This document shows positions 21,741 through 30,165 of a stretch of DNA of 64,000 nt, one piece after another. The DNA is from Actinoplanes sp. TBRC 11911. Lineage in GTDB: Bacteria; Actinomycetota; Actinomycetes; Mycobacteriales; Micromonosporaceae. Position 1 is the first letter of the stretch. Every line of letters begins with the position of its first letter. The stretch covers positions 32,997 to 96,996 of the forward strand of contig NZ_JABBNC010000041.1 of NCBI RefSeq assembly GCF_012933445.1, in the 5' to 3' direction. The notes beneath the pieces were generated by a model. It was not told the DNA's origin, ran no database searches, and was given only the letters and a program-made list of their open reading frames with translations. A program made the position numbers and the translations under genes.

Positions 21741-22619
21741 TCACACCAATCTGGTGCGAGGACCCGCACGGAGTACGCCACTCGGCAACGTGCGGCCGAG
21801 CAGTTTCTCCGCCATCTCCGCCGTCTCGATCAGGCGGTCCAGGTCGATTCCGGTGTCGATGCCCATGTCATGCAGCATGTGGACGACCTCCTCGGTCGCC
21901 ACGTTGCCCGAGGCTCCGGGCGCGTACGGGCACCCACCGATCCCGCCGGCGCTGGCGTCGAACTCGGACACCCCCAGTTCGAGCGCCGTCAGGATGTTGG
22001 CCAGTCCCGTACCCCTGGTGTTGTGGAAGTGCAGGAGGTCGGGGCGTACGGCGGAAAGAAGATCACGCACCCGGCGCGGAGTTGCCATGCCGGTGGTGTC
22101 ACCGAAGGCGATCCGGTCGGCGCCGTCGGCGCGCACCCGGGCCACGATCGCGGCCACCCGGTCGGGATCGATGTCGCCCTCGAACGGACAGCCGAAGCTG
22201 GTCGCGACGATCACCTCAACCGTCGCGCCAGCCTCGTGGATCAAGGGGATGAGCTGGGAAATGTCCTCGATGGACTCGTCCGTCGACCGGTTCAGGTTGC
22301 GGCGGTTGTGGGTGTCCGAGGCGGAGACGACCACCTCGATCTCCCGGAAACCCGCGGCGATCGCACGCTGCGCGCCGCGGGTGTTCGGGATGAGCGCCGA
22401 ATACCGAATATCCGGATTTTTCGTGACCTGTGCCCACACCTCGTCCGCGTCGGCCATCTGCGGGATGGCCTTCGGATGGACGAACGAGACAGCCTCGATC
22501 CGCCGCACGCCCGTCTCGCTCAACGCGTTGATGAGACTGACCTTCGCCTCGGTCGGGACGGGCTCCTCGTTCTGCAGCCCGTCCCGCGGTGCGACCTCAC
22601 GAATGCTGACCTCGGACAA
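21741..22619 (-). CDS. Hydroxymethylglutaryl-CoA lyase
   Basis: 292 residues, full length for the family. Blocks are EVAPRDGLQNEEPVPTEAK, EAVSFVHPKAIPQMADADEV, VVVSASDTHNRRNLNRSTDE, SFGCPFEGDIDPDRV, FGDTTGMATP, LHFHNTRGTGLANILTA and the signature GIGGCPYAPGASGNVATEE with the catalytic Cys. The enzyme splits HMG-CoA to acetyl-CoA and acetoacetate, the last step of leucine breakdown. The TTG start is preceded by GAGGTGA at 6 nt and begins 6 nt after the biotin carboxylase stop, so the two are one operon with tetR upstream. It is cytoplasmic. The cluster lacks an obvious methylglutaconyl-CoA hydratase, which must be elsewhere. Confidence 0.94.
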   Translation of the reverse strand: MSEVSIREVAPRDGLQNEEPVPTEAKVSLINALSETGVRRIEAVSFVHPKAIPQMADADEVWAQVTKNPDIRYSALIPNTRGAQRAIAAGFREIEVVVSASDTHNRRNLNRSTDESIEDISQLIPLIHEAGATVEVIVATSFGCPFEGDIDPDRVAAIVARVRADGADRIAFGDTTGMATPRRVRDLLSAVRPDLLHFHNTRGTGLANILTALELGVSEFDASAGGIGGCPYAPGASGNVATEEVVHMLHDMGIDTGIDLDRLIETAEMAEKLLGRTLPSGVLRAGPRTRLV

Positions 22620-22625
22620 GTGAGC

Positions 22626-23963
22626 TCACCTCATACGCGACACGATGCCGGTGTCGTAGTCACCGGACAGGAATTCGTCGTTCTCCAGCAGCTCGGCGAA
22701 GAACGGCAGGTTGTTCTTCGGGCCGACGATCTCGAAACCGGCCACGGCGGTGCGCGCCTTGGCGATCGCGTCGGCACGGTCCGTGCCGTAGACGATCAGC
22801 TTCGCCATCAGGGAGTCGTAGTTCGGCGTGACAGTGGTGCCGGCCGCGTAGCCGGAGTCGACCCGGACACCGTCGCCGGTCGGCTCCACCCAGGTCGCGA
22901 CCTTGCCGGGGCCGGGCAGGAAGCGCTTCGGGTCCTCGGCGTTGACCCGCAGCTCGATCGCGTGGCCGGTGCTGGTCAGCGCGGCCGGGTCGAAGGTCGG
23001 CGCCTCGCCCGAGGCGATCCGCAACTGCTCCTCGACCAGGTCGAGGCCGTGGATGAGCTCGGTGATCGGGTGCTCGACCTGCAGACGGGTGTTCATCTCC
23101 AGGAAGAAGAACTCGCCGGTGGCCGGGTCGAGCAGGCACTCGACGGTGCCGGCGTTGCGATACCCGACCGCCTCGCCGGCCTTGACCGCCGCGGCCAGGA
23201 AGCGGGCGCGCAGCTCCGGGCTCACCGCCGGGGACGGGGCCTCCTCCACCAGCTTCTGGTTGCGGCGCTGCACCGAGCACTCGCGCTCGGACAGGGCGAT
23301 CACCCGGCCGTCGGCGAGACCGAGGATCTGCACCTCGACGTGGCGCACCCGGGGGAAGTAGCGCTCGATCAGCACCGAACCGTCGCCGAACATGCGCTCG
23401 GCGAAAGTGCGGACCTTCTCGTACTCGGTACGCAGGGCGGCCTCGTCGTTCGCGACCTGCATGCCCATGCCGCCACCGCCCGCCGCGGCCTTCACCATGA
23501 CCGGGTACCCGATCGAGGTGGCCGCCTCGATCGCGGACTCCACGGTGGCGGCCGGGTCCTCGGTGCCGGGCGCGACCGGGACTCCGGCGGCGGCCATCAG
23601 GTTCCGCGCGTTGATCTTGTCGCCCATCGCGGTGATCGCCTCGGCCGACGGGCCGACCCAGATCAGACCGTTGGCGGCGACCGTGCGCGCGAAGTCGGCG
23701 TTCTCGCTGAGGAAGCCGTAACCGGGGTGGATGGCCTGGGCCCCGGTGGACTTCGCGGCGGCGAGGATGGCTTCGGTGTTGCGGTAACTCTGGGCCGGGT
23801 TGGCCGGTCCGACGTTGACCGCCTCGTCGGCCTCGAGGACGAACGGCATGCCGGCGTCCGCCTCCGAGTAGACCGCGATCGTCCGGATCCCCAGCCGCTT
23901 GGCGGTACGGATGATCCGGCGGGCGATCTCGCCCCGGTTGGCGATGAGCAGCGACTCGATCAT
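22626..23963 (-). CDS. Biotin carboxylase subunit, without a BCCP domain
   Basis: 445 residues comprising only the biotin carboxylase part: IESLLIANRGEIARRIIRTA, IHPGYGFLSENADFA, the ATP-grasp loop MVKAAAGGGGMGMQ, EERECSVQRRNQKL-type block (SERECSVQRRNQKLVEEAPS), EFFFLEMNTRLQVEHPITE and NYDSLMAKLIVYG. It loads CO2 onto biotin using ATP. Methylcrotonyl- and propionyl-CoA carboxylase alpha chains usually run to 600-670 residues and end in a biotinyl domain with AMKM; here the protein stops after the carboxylase and no BCCP gene is found in the window. A separate carrier protein must serve it. It is followed by HMG-CoA lyase and preceded by tetR 28 nt upstream, supporting a leucine-catabolic role with the carboxyltransferase at 17137-18678. 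Confidence 0.93.
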   Translation of the reverse strand: MIESLLIANRGEIARRIIRTAKRLGIRTIAVYSEADAGMPFVLEADEAVNVGPANPAQSYRNTEAILAAAKSTGAQAIHPGYGFLSENADFARTVAANGLIWVGPSAEAITAMGDKINARNLMAAAGVPVAPGTEDPAATVESAIEAATSIGYPVMVKAAAGGGGMGMQVANDEAALRTEYEKVRTFAERMFGDGSVLIERYFPRVRHVEVQILGLADGRVIALSERECSVQRRNQKLVEEAPSPAVSPELRARFLAAAVKAGEAVGYRNAGTVECLLDPATGEFFFLEMNTRLQVEHPITELIHGLDLVEEQLRIASGEAPTFDPAALTSTGHAIELRVNAEDPKRFLPGPGKVATWVEPTGDGVRVDSGYAAGTTVTPNYDSLMAKLIVYGTDRADAIAKARTAVAGFEIVGPKNNLPFFAELLENDEFLSGDYDTGIVSRMR

Positions 23964-23991
23964 GTAGTTCTTTCTGTCTCGACTTTCCCGG

Positions 23992-24597
23992 TCAGTGACC
24001 GGTCAGCGCGTGCACGGTGGCATCACGCAGCAACGCCGCGCGGCGGCGCCGGTCGACCTCACCGCCCAGGAACGGGGTGGAGTTCATCAAACCGAACGCC
24101 GAGTGTGCCAGTACCCGGGCCTCGCCCGCATCAAGCTCCGGTCGCAGCGTGGCGAGAACGCCGACCCACTCCTCCACATAGAGGCGCTGGAGCCGGCGGA
24201 TCTGGCGGCGCGGCTCGTCCGGAAGGCGGTCCAGCTCGTGCAGGTGAAGCGCGATGACAGCGGGGTTGGCCAGGGCGAACTCCACGTGGAAATCGATCAG
24301 GTCGGCCAGCGCCGCGCCCGCGTCGTCGGGGTGACGGGCGACACGTGCGCGGCCGCCGGCCAGCAGGCCCTCGCTCACCGGGATCAGCGCGGCGGCCAGC
24401 ATGGCCTCCTTGCCGGCGAAGTGGTGATAGAGCGCCGGGCCGGTTACGCCGGCGGCCGAGCCGATGTCGTCCATCGACACGCCGTGGTAGCCACGGGCGG
24501 CGAAAAGGCCGACCGCAATCTCCAGGATCTCGTCTCGGCGCGACCGGCGCCGGGGCGCGGGCGGCCCCGGCCGGTGCTGCTGATCAACCGTCGTCAC
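23992..24597 (-). CDS. TetR-family regulator of the catabolic cluster
   Basis: About 201 residues. The N-terminal HTH covers DEILEIAVGLFAARGYHGVS, MDDIGSAAGVTGPALYHHFA and GKEAMLAAALI, typical of TetR proteins. The helical C-terminal part would bind an acyl-CoA or similar ligand. GTG at 24597 is preferred over a TTG at 24621, because TACAGT lies six nt before it (leaderless start) and the TTG would add only a short atypical tail. The gene heads the tetR-biotin carboxylase-HMG-CoA lyase operon. A palindromic site in front of it (24624-24646) also occurs in two copies before the carboxyltransferase gene, so the protein probably represses both blocks and is released by an acyl-CoA intermediate. 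The ligand is inference. Confidence 0.88.
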   Translation of the reverse strand: MTTVDQQHRPGPPAPRRRSRRDEILEIAVGLFAARGYHGVSMDDIGSAAGVTGPALYHHFAGKEAMLAAALIPVSEGLLAGGRARVARHPDDAGAALADLIDFHVEFALANPAVIALHLHELDRLPDEPRRQIRRLQRLYVEEWVGVLATLRPELDAGEARVLAHSAFGLMNSTPFLGGEVDRRRRAALLRDATVHALTGH

Positions 24598-24623
24598 CTG
24601 GCAACTGTAACCCGATGTCAAGC

Positions 24624-24646
24624 CCGTTACTTAACGGCCGTTCAGG
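24624..24646 (-). promoter_or_regulatory. Autoregulatory operator candidate before tetR
   Basis: Two overlapping palindromes. TTAACGGCCGTTCAGG (24631-24646) has the core AACGGCCGTT and matches the motif repeated at 18695-18728. CCGTTA-CT-TAACGG (24624-24637) is a second perfect dyad sharing a half-site. They sit 27-50 nt upstream of the tetR start and overlap the stop codon of the TPR gene. Confidence 0.75.
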
Positions 24647-27305
24647 ATATGGATGCCCGTGCTTCCGCGTCGGCGAGCATGCTCTCGACGCGTTCCGCCT
24701 GCTCAGTAGCCCCGATAGAGCGCAATTTCCCGAGCGCGCCACGCAGGTGCGGGATCGCCTCGGCAAACCTCTCCCGCGCCATCAGCAAGCCGGCCACCTC
24801 GTATCCCACAAGGGAGCGCTGGTAGATCGCGTTGGGTTCGGCGGCCAGCTCGGACGGCAACGCGTCGAAGCGCTCGGCAGCCACCTTGGCGGCCTCTTCG
24901 CCCTCGTCCGGCGCGTCCGCGTAATGCAGTGCGCCGATGCGGCGGCGCAGCGCACGCAGCTCACCGATGAGATCCCCGGCGTCGCGCAGCGCGACAGCGG
25001 CGGCCGCGAACGTCTCGGCCGCCTCGGCGTCCCGGTCCATCTCGTAGAGCAGGTCGGCGGCCTGCTCGGCGATCTGGCCCCGGCCGGCCGGGTTGTCCGC
25101 CAGCCGCTCGATCAGCTCGCGGTAGAGCTCCAGTGCCCGGTTCGCGTCGCCGATCGCGCGGTTGAGGCCGGCCAGCAGATAGCGGGCGTTGTCGGCCGCC
25201 TCCTGGTCGCCCAGACGTTCGAAGATCGATACCGCCTGCTCGGCGACCTCGGCGCCCTCGGCCGGGCGGTCCGCCAGCCGGTACGCGTTCGCCAGCTCGG
25301 CACGAGCGTAGGCGCCCGCGCCGTCCTGCCCGTGCTCGGCGCAGAGGGCGACCCCCTCGACCAGATCGGTGATCGCCTCGTCGGAACGGCCCAGCCGCAT
25401 CAGTGCCGTCCCCCGGCCCAGGCGAGCGGGCAGTGCCAGATCGGCGGCCGGCGACGCGATCACGATGCCGAACAGCTCGGCCTTCTCGGCCGGGTCGTCC
25501 ACGATGTGCCCGAAAAGGTTGGCCGCCTCGGCGACCCGGCGCGACGGCCCGTGCGCCCGATAGAACTCGTAGGCCTGGCGGGCCGCCGTCATCGCCTCGT
25601 CGTGGCGGTGCGCGGCCGCCCGGTTACGCGCCCGCAGCATCGCGTGCATCGCGATCAGCCGTTCGTCGCCGGACTGCTCGGCGTACGCGTCCGAGCGGTC
25701 CGCGATCGCGTTCGCCTCGTCGAGCTCATCGTTCAAATAGTGCAAAATAGACAGACGGGCCCAGGCCTTGGCCCGTTCCGGCGCGCCGCCGTGTTCCTCC
25801 TGGTAGTCAGCGTCGGCCCGGACCGGCTCGAACGCCTCGTCGGTCAGCCCGGCGTACGCCCGCTCGACGGCCATCCGCGCGCGGATCACGCTGGTCGCGC
25901 CGACATCACCGGCGGTGGCGTAGAGGTCGGCCGCCTCGCCCCAGTGTGTGAGCACGCGATCGATGTCGCGGTCGACGGCGCGCAACCGCTCACCGGCGAG
26001 CACCGCCCGGCGTCCGGCCAGCAGCGGATCGTCGAGCCGCGGGAAACGGGCGTCCAGCGCGTCCAGAGTGGCGGCCGCGGCCGCGTGCCAGTCGGCGGCC
26101 TGATGCGCCTCGGCCAGCTCGATCAGCTCGGCCGGATCGGCCTGCGCCGGGATGATCACCGCCGGCTGGGCGACCGGGGGCGGCGCGACCGGGGACACCG
26201 CCCGGGCGATCGGTGACAACGTCATGCCCGTCGCGTACGGCTCGGCGTCCAGCCGCTTCGCGACGCGCCGGCTCTGCCGGTCGGTCCCGTTGCGGTCGTC
26301 GAAACGACCGCTCAGCGCGATGGCCGTCGCGCGCAACTCGGTGGCGACGTCGGCGGCGGTCGCGTCGTCGTGATCCTTCCGCCGGATCACCGCGTCGCCG
26401 TGGCCGAGCTCGGTGATCCGGCGCAGCAGCAATCCGCCCGCCGCGGCGAAGTCCATCTCGGCCGCCGGCGACGGTGCCCGGTCGAGCCAGTCGACGTGGC
26501 GCTGGAAGATCTCCAAGCCGCGATGCTCGTTGCCGGTGCGGGCACAGAACTCGATGTGCGACGCGATGCCCATCATGTTGACGATCTTGTCGCGGGCGAG
26601 CAGGTAGGACCGGCGATGCGCGTCGGCCGCGTCGTTCGCCCGGCCGATCATCAGATACGGCACCATCAGCTCGGTAAGCATGCGCTGCGGCTGCTCGGCA
26701 CACGTCCGCTCGCCGTCGAGCACCGGGTTGGCGTGCCGCACCGCGTCGGCGAACCGCCCGCGGGACGAAAGGTATTCGGCGCCGGCGGTCGGGTCGCAAC
26801 CCACGCAGTCGGAGAGGTTGTCCCGCGGCGCGGCCTGCCACCGCTCGAACCACTGGTCCGCCGCGTCGGCCAGCCCGACATGCTCGGCGATCAGATAGCG
26901 CTTCTTGTAGACGGCCTGCATGCCCTGGCCGTACTCGCGGTACCGCCGTTCCATGTCGTCCAGCGCCGCGTACGTCCGGTCGAGCGGGACCTCGGGGAAG
27001 TTGGTCAGCGCGGTGACGATCGCCTTGTACGCCCAGAGCAGGCTGCCGAGAGTGCGCTGGTGATACGGCTGGGGGTTGTTGTCGAGATCGCTCAGGCACC
27101 AGGAGAACGTGACGAACGCCTTCGCCGGGTCCCCGCCGTACCCGAACGAGTTCGTCGCGATCAGCCGGCTCATGAACGCGAGCTCCTGGTCGCCGGCGCC
27201 GTCGGCCTGGCGCAGCAACTGCTCGGCCATCGCCGACCGCGACGCGCCGTACGGCAGGTCGTCGATCTTGTAGAGTAGATCCCAGATCTCGCTGACGGTC
27301 GGCAT
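24642..27305 (-). CDS. Large TPR-repeat protein, partner of HSP90-like protein
   Basis: 887 residues, almost wholly helical, with TPR-like repeats throughout (for example AWARLSILHYLNDELDEAN and ARAELANAYRLADRPAEGAE). The N-terminal region LYKIDDLPYGASRSAMAEQL begins a conserved-looking segment; a Pro-rich linker lies near residues 350-390. No catalytic motif or signal peptide is visible. The ATG overlaps the stop of the HSP90-like gene by one base (TGATG), so the two are translationally coupled. In eukaryotes TPR proteins are HSP90 co-chaperones; here the pairing suggests a dedicated partner, but the HSP90 protein lacks an EEVD tail. Function otherwise unknown. Confidence 0.82.
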   Translation of the reverse strand: MPTVSEIWDLLYKIDDLPYGASRSAMAEQLLRQADGAGDQELAFMSRLIATNSFGYGGDPAKAFVTFSWCLSDLDNNPQPYHQRTLGSLLWAYKAIVTALTNFPEVPLDRTYAALDDMERRYREYGQGMQAVYKKRYLIAEHVGLADAADQWFERWQAAPRDNLSDCVGCDPTAGAEYLSSRGRFADAVRHANPVLDGERTCAEQPQRMLTELMVPYLMIGRANDAADAHRRSYLLARDKIVNMMGIASHIEFCARTGNEHRGLEIFQRHVDWLDRAPSPAAEMDFAAAGGLLLRRITELGHGDAVIRRKDHDDATAADVATELRATAIALSGRFDDRNGTDRQSRRVAKRLDAEPYATGMTLSPIARAVSPVAPPPVAQPAVIIPAQADPAELIELAEAHQAADWHAAAAATLDALDARFPRLDDPLLAGRRAVLAGERLRAVDRDIDRVLTHWGEAADLYATAGDVGATSVIRARMAVERAYAGLTDEAFEPVRADADYQEEHGGAPERAKAWARLSILHYLNDELDEANAIADRSDAYAEQSGDERLIAMHAMLRARNRAAAHRHDEAMTAARQAYEFYRAHGPSRRVAEAANLFGHIVDDPAEKAELFGIVIASPAADLALPARLGRGTALMRLGRSDEAITDLVEGVALCAEHGQDGAGAYARAELANAYRLADRPAEGAEVAEQAVSIFERLGDQEAADNARYLLAGLNRAIGDANRALELYRELIERLADNPAGRGQIAEQAADLLYEMDRDAEAAETFAAAAVALRDAGDLIGELRALRRRIGALHYADAPDEGEEAAKVAAERFDALPSELAAEPNAIYQRSLVGYEVAGLLMARERFAEAIPHLRGALGKLRSIGATEQAERVESMLADAEARASIS

Positions 27306-29047
27306 CAGTGGTCTCCCTCGCCGGGAACGGCCCTGTCGAGCAGCCCCATGAACGATGTGGTCAGCAGCGCGGCGTCGGCCGGCCGGATCGGGTGGTGCCC
27401 GAGCATCAGCGCCTGCCCGTAGAGCGACTCGACGGCCAGCCCGGCCAGATCGGCGTCCCCGATCGTGATGATGCGCCGGACCAGCGCGTTGCGATGATTG
27501 AGGACCAGTTGCGGGCGATCGGTCGGGGTGGTGCGGGCGAGCGCGTCCAGCACCCCGCCCCAGAGGTCGTCGGCCGTCTCACGGCTGGTGGTGAACTGGT
27601 CGTGGAAGGCCGCAGCCCGGCTCACCAGATAGATCGCCGGAACGGTCGCCGGATCAAAACCGCGGATCACGACCTCGCACCCGAGCCGGTCGAGCCGTCG
27701 CTGCGCCGCCGTGAGGAACGGCCGCAGCCGCAGCTCGGTCTCGGTGTCCACAGCGGAGAAATGGTCCGCGAGATCGCCCGGGTCGAGCCGCTCGACACGC
27801 AGGTCACGATCCACCGTGGACAACCGCTGGATGATCTCCGAGTCGTACACGTAGCCGCCGTTGATCACCGCCACGTCCTGCGCGGCGGCGACGGACGCGA
27901 GCTGGTGGAACTCGTCGGTGGTCTCCGCATACCGGATCGCGCCGTGCCGCTGGCGGAACTCGGCGAGCGTGACGCGGCCCATGTTGGTCTCCATCGGATA
28001 CCACTGCTCGACCAGGCGCAGCATCTCGTCGTCGTGCAGGGCGAGCGCCTTGACACCGAGGTGGTGGATGCCGAGGAACTGCGAGAGCCGGCGCGGATCG
28101 GTCGCGGCGAGGCGCACCAGCCAGCCGCGCAACTGGTCGGCGATCGCGTCGCGGGTCTCGGCGAGCAGGCCGTCGTCGTACAGCGCCTCGCGGCTCGCGG
28201 TCGGCCGCAGCTCGGAGCTGTCGACCACGCACCGCGCGAAGAACGCCCACTCGGGCAGCAGGCCCTCGACGCTCTCGGCGAGCAGCATGCGCTTGAGGTA
28301 GACCCGATGGCCACCTCGAGCGGCCGGGTTGACCGGCGTGGGCAGCACGAACGCGACGCCGTGCAGGCCCGCCACCGGCACGTCGAGCGGCACCACGTCG
28401 AGCGGGCGGAAACCGAAGACCTCTTCCGCGTACGCCGTGAGGTCGTGCTCGGCGCCGCCCCACGGCACGCCACCGGCCGTCACGCGAACGCCGTCCACCT
28501 CGACCCGGGCCGGGAGCAACGAACCGTACAGGCCGGCGAGCTCTCGCACGGTCGTACCGGAAATCAAATGCTCGGCGTCGCGGCGCGGCACCAGGGTGAC
28601 CGTGGTGCCCGGCTCGCGCTGATCGCCGGGGCGCACCTCGTAACGGCCGTCCGAATAGCCGATCCACAGCACCGGCTCGGCGCCGTCGCGGCGGGTGTGC
28701 ACCCGGATCTCGTCGGCCACCATGAAGGCGGACAGCAGGCCGATGCCGAACTGGCCGAGGAACTCGTGCCGGGCGAAGCCGAGCTCGTCCCGCTTCGAGC
28801 TGCGGCCGATCGTGGCGAGCAACTCGTGCACCTGAGCCTCGGTCAGGCCGATGCCGTTGTCGGTGATGCGCAGGGCGTCGCCGCCGGTGGTGATCGTGAC
28901 CCGGCCGGCGCTCAGGTCACCGGTCGCGGTGATCGCATCGACGGCGTTCTGAAGGAGCTCGCGGAGGTAGACCCGCGGGCTCGCGTAGAGATGGTGGCTC
29001 AAGAGGTCGACGATGCCGCGAAGGTCGACCTGGAACGTGTCGCTCAC
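27305..29047 (-). CDS. HSP90-family ATPase (HtpG-like)
   Basis: 580 residues. The GHKL ATPase domain has the motifs ELLQNAVDAITA (ATP/Mg-binding Asn), LRITDNGIGL, GRSSKRDE and GQFGIGLLSAFMVADEI. The middle domain includes HRVYLKRMLLAESVEGLLPE and the catalytic-Arg region SSELRPTASREALY. It is shorter than E. coli HtpG (624), and the C-terminal part is divergent, ending GEGDH. This is a distinct actinobacterial HSP90 subfamily and may not be a general chaperone. GTG at 29047 is chosen because the family begins VSDTFQVDLRGIVDLL; a TTG ten codons upstream is possible. It is coupled to the TPR gene downstream. Confidence 0.9.
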   Translation of the reverse strand: MSDTFQVDLRGIVDLLSHHLYASPRVYLRELLQNAVDAITATGDLSAGRVTITTGGDALRITDNGIGLTEAQVHELLATIGRSSKRDELGFARHEFLGQFGIGLLSAFMVADEIRVHTRRDGAEPVLWIGYSDGRYEVRPGDQREPGTTVTLVPRRDAEHLISGTTVRELAGLYGSLLPARVEVDGVRVTAGGVPWGGAEHDLTAYAEEVFGFRPLDVVPLDVPVAGLHGVAFVLPTPVNPAARGGHRVYLKRMLLAESVEGLLPEWAFFARCVVDSSELRPTASREALYDDGLLAETRDAIADQLRGWLVRLAATDPRRLSQFLGIHHLGVKALALHDDEMLRLVEQWYPMETNMGRVTLAEFRQRHGAIRYAETTDEFHQLASVAAAQDVAVINGGYVYDSEIIQRLSTVDRDLRVERLDPGDLADHFSAVDTETELRLRPFLTAAQRRLDRLGCEVVIRGFDPATVPAIYLVSRAAAFHDQFTTSRETADDLWGGVLDALARTTPTDRPQLVLNHRNALVRRIITIGDADLAGLAVESLYGQALMLGHHPIRPADAALLTTSFMGLLDRAVPGEGDH

Positions 29048-29078
29048 GGCCGAGAAGGTACCGGAGGGGGCCGACAAA

Positions 29079-29105
29079 AACGGGGCGGTTTTTCCCCGCC
29101 CCGTT
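29079..29105 (-). terminator. Rho-independent terminator of the sulfurtransferase gene
   Basis: AACGGGGCGG (29079-29088) and CCGCCCCGTT (29096-29105) form a perfect 10-bp stem with a 7-nt loop; on the minus strand it runs into TTTTTGTC. It lies 20 nt after the sulfurtransferase stop. Confidence 0.88.
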
Positions 29106-29124
29106 CCTGAAGATCAGCTGAAGT

Positions 29125-30024
29125 TCAGCTCAGCCCGCCCGGCTCGGAGCCGCGCGCGATGGGCGCCCGGACCAGGTTGCCCCATTCGGTCCAGGAACCG
29201 TCGTAGTTGCGGACCTGCGGGTAACCCAGCAGGTGGTGCAGAACGAACCAGGTGTGGCTGGACCGCTCGCCGATCCGGCAGTACGCGATGATGTCGTCGC
29301 CCTGATCGAGCCCGAGCTCATCGTGATAGATCTTGGTGAGTTCGTCGGCCGGCTTGAAGGAGCCGTCCTCGTTGGCCGCCGACTTCCACGGCTTGCTCAG
29401 CGCGCCCGGGATGTGACCGCCGCGCAACGCACCCTCCTGCGGGTACGCCTCCATGTGCGTGAGCTCACCCGAGTACTCCTGGGGGGAGCGCACGTCGACC
29501 AGCGGGCGGTTGCTCGAGATGTGCGCCATGACCTGGTCGCGGAACGCGCGGATGTCGGCGTCGTCGCGCACCGGAACCGGGTAGGAGGCCTTGGCCCGTT
29601 CGGTCTTGTCGCGGGTCAGCGGCCGGCCCTCGGCCGCCCACTTCTGCCGGCCACCGTCGAGCAGGCGCACGTCGCGGTGACCGAAAAGGCTGAAGACCCA
29701 GAGCGCGTACGCGGCCCACCAGTTGAAGTTGTCGCCGTAGAACACGACCGTGTCGTCGCGGCCGATGCCCTTGGACTCGCAGAGCGCGGCGAACGCGGCG
29801 GGGTCCAGGTAGTCGCGGGTGAGCTGGTCGTTGAGTTCGAGGTGCCAATCGACCTTGACCGCGCCCGGAATGTGGCCGGTGTCGTACAGAAGGACGTCCT
29901 CGTCCGACTCGACCACCACCAGTCCGGGGGTGTCGAGATGCTCGGCCAGCCACTCGGTGGTGACGAGCCTATCGGGGTGCGCGTACGCCTGAAGCGAAGG
30001 CGCCGAATCGTTCGGAACTGACAT
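29125..30024 (-). CDS. sseA: Thiosulfate sulfurtransferase (two rhodanese domains)
   Basis: 299 residues. Two rhodanese folds are visible: an inactive N-terminal one (LVTTEWLAEHLDTPGLVVVE, DTGHIPGAVKVDWH) and a C-terminal one with the active-site loop IAYCRIGERSSHTWFVL containing the catalytic Cys. The enzyme transfers sulfane sulfur from thiosulfate or a persulfide to cyanide or a protein acceptor. In actinobacteria sseA is usually next to a sufE gene; here sufE is about 3 kb away at 33272. The ATG at 30024 has TAACGT seven nt upstream, indicating a leaderless mRNA; a GTG three codons earlier is in frame. Confidence 0.92.
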   Translation of the reverse strand: MSVPNDSAPSLQAYAHPDRLVTTEWLAEHLDTPGLVVVESDEDVLLYDTGHIPGAVKVDWHLELNDQLTRDYLDPAAFAALCESKGIGRDDTVVFYGDNFNWWAAYALWVFSLFGHRDVRLLDGGRQKWAAEGRPLTRDKTERAKASYPVPVRDDADIRAFRDQVMAHISSNRPLVDVRSPQEYSGELTHMEAYPQEGALRGGHIPGALSKPWKSAANEDGSFKPADELTKIYHDELGLDQGDDIIAYCRIGERSSHTWFVLHHLLGYPQVRNYDGSWTEWGNLVRAPIARGSEPGGLS

Positions 30025-30069
30025 GGTAGACACGTTAGCTCTATTTAATGGCCTCGCTCCGCTCGGCGG

Positions 30070-30164
30070 GCACTGCGCCCCTTCAGGTTGATGTCGAGGA
30101 CGACTGAAAAAGAGCTCCTTCGTCGCGCTTTTTCCGGCGGCCTCGACATCAACGGGCGCAGTGC
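30070..30164. repeat. 95-bp imperfect inverted repeat
   Basis: The left arm consists of GCACTGCGCCC (30070-30080), a 6-nt bulge, and GTTGATGTCGAGG (30087-30099). The right arm is CCTCGACATCAAC (30141-30153) and GGGCGCAGTGC (30154-30164); both segments are exact complements of the left. Inside, GAAAAAGAGC (30106-30115) pairs with GCGCTTTTTC (30125-30134) with one mismatch. It would fold into one long hairpin. It lies immediately behind the stop of the SGNH gene and before the sulfurtransferase promoter. Confidence 0.9.
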
Positions 30165-30165
30165 G

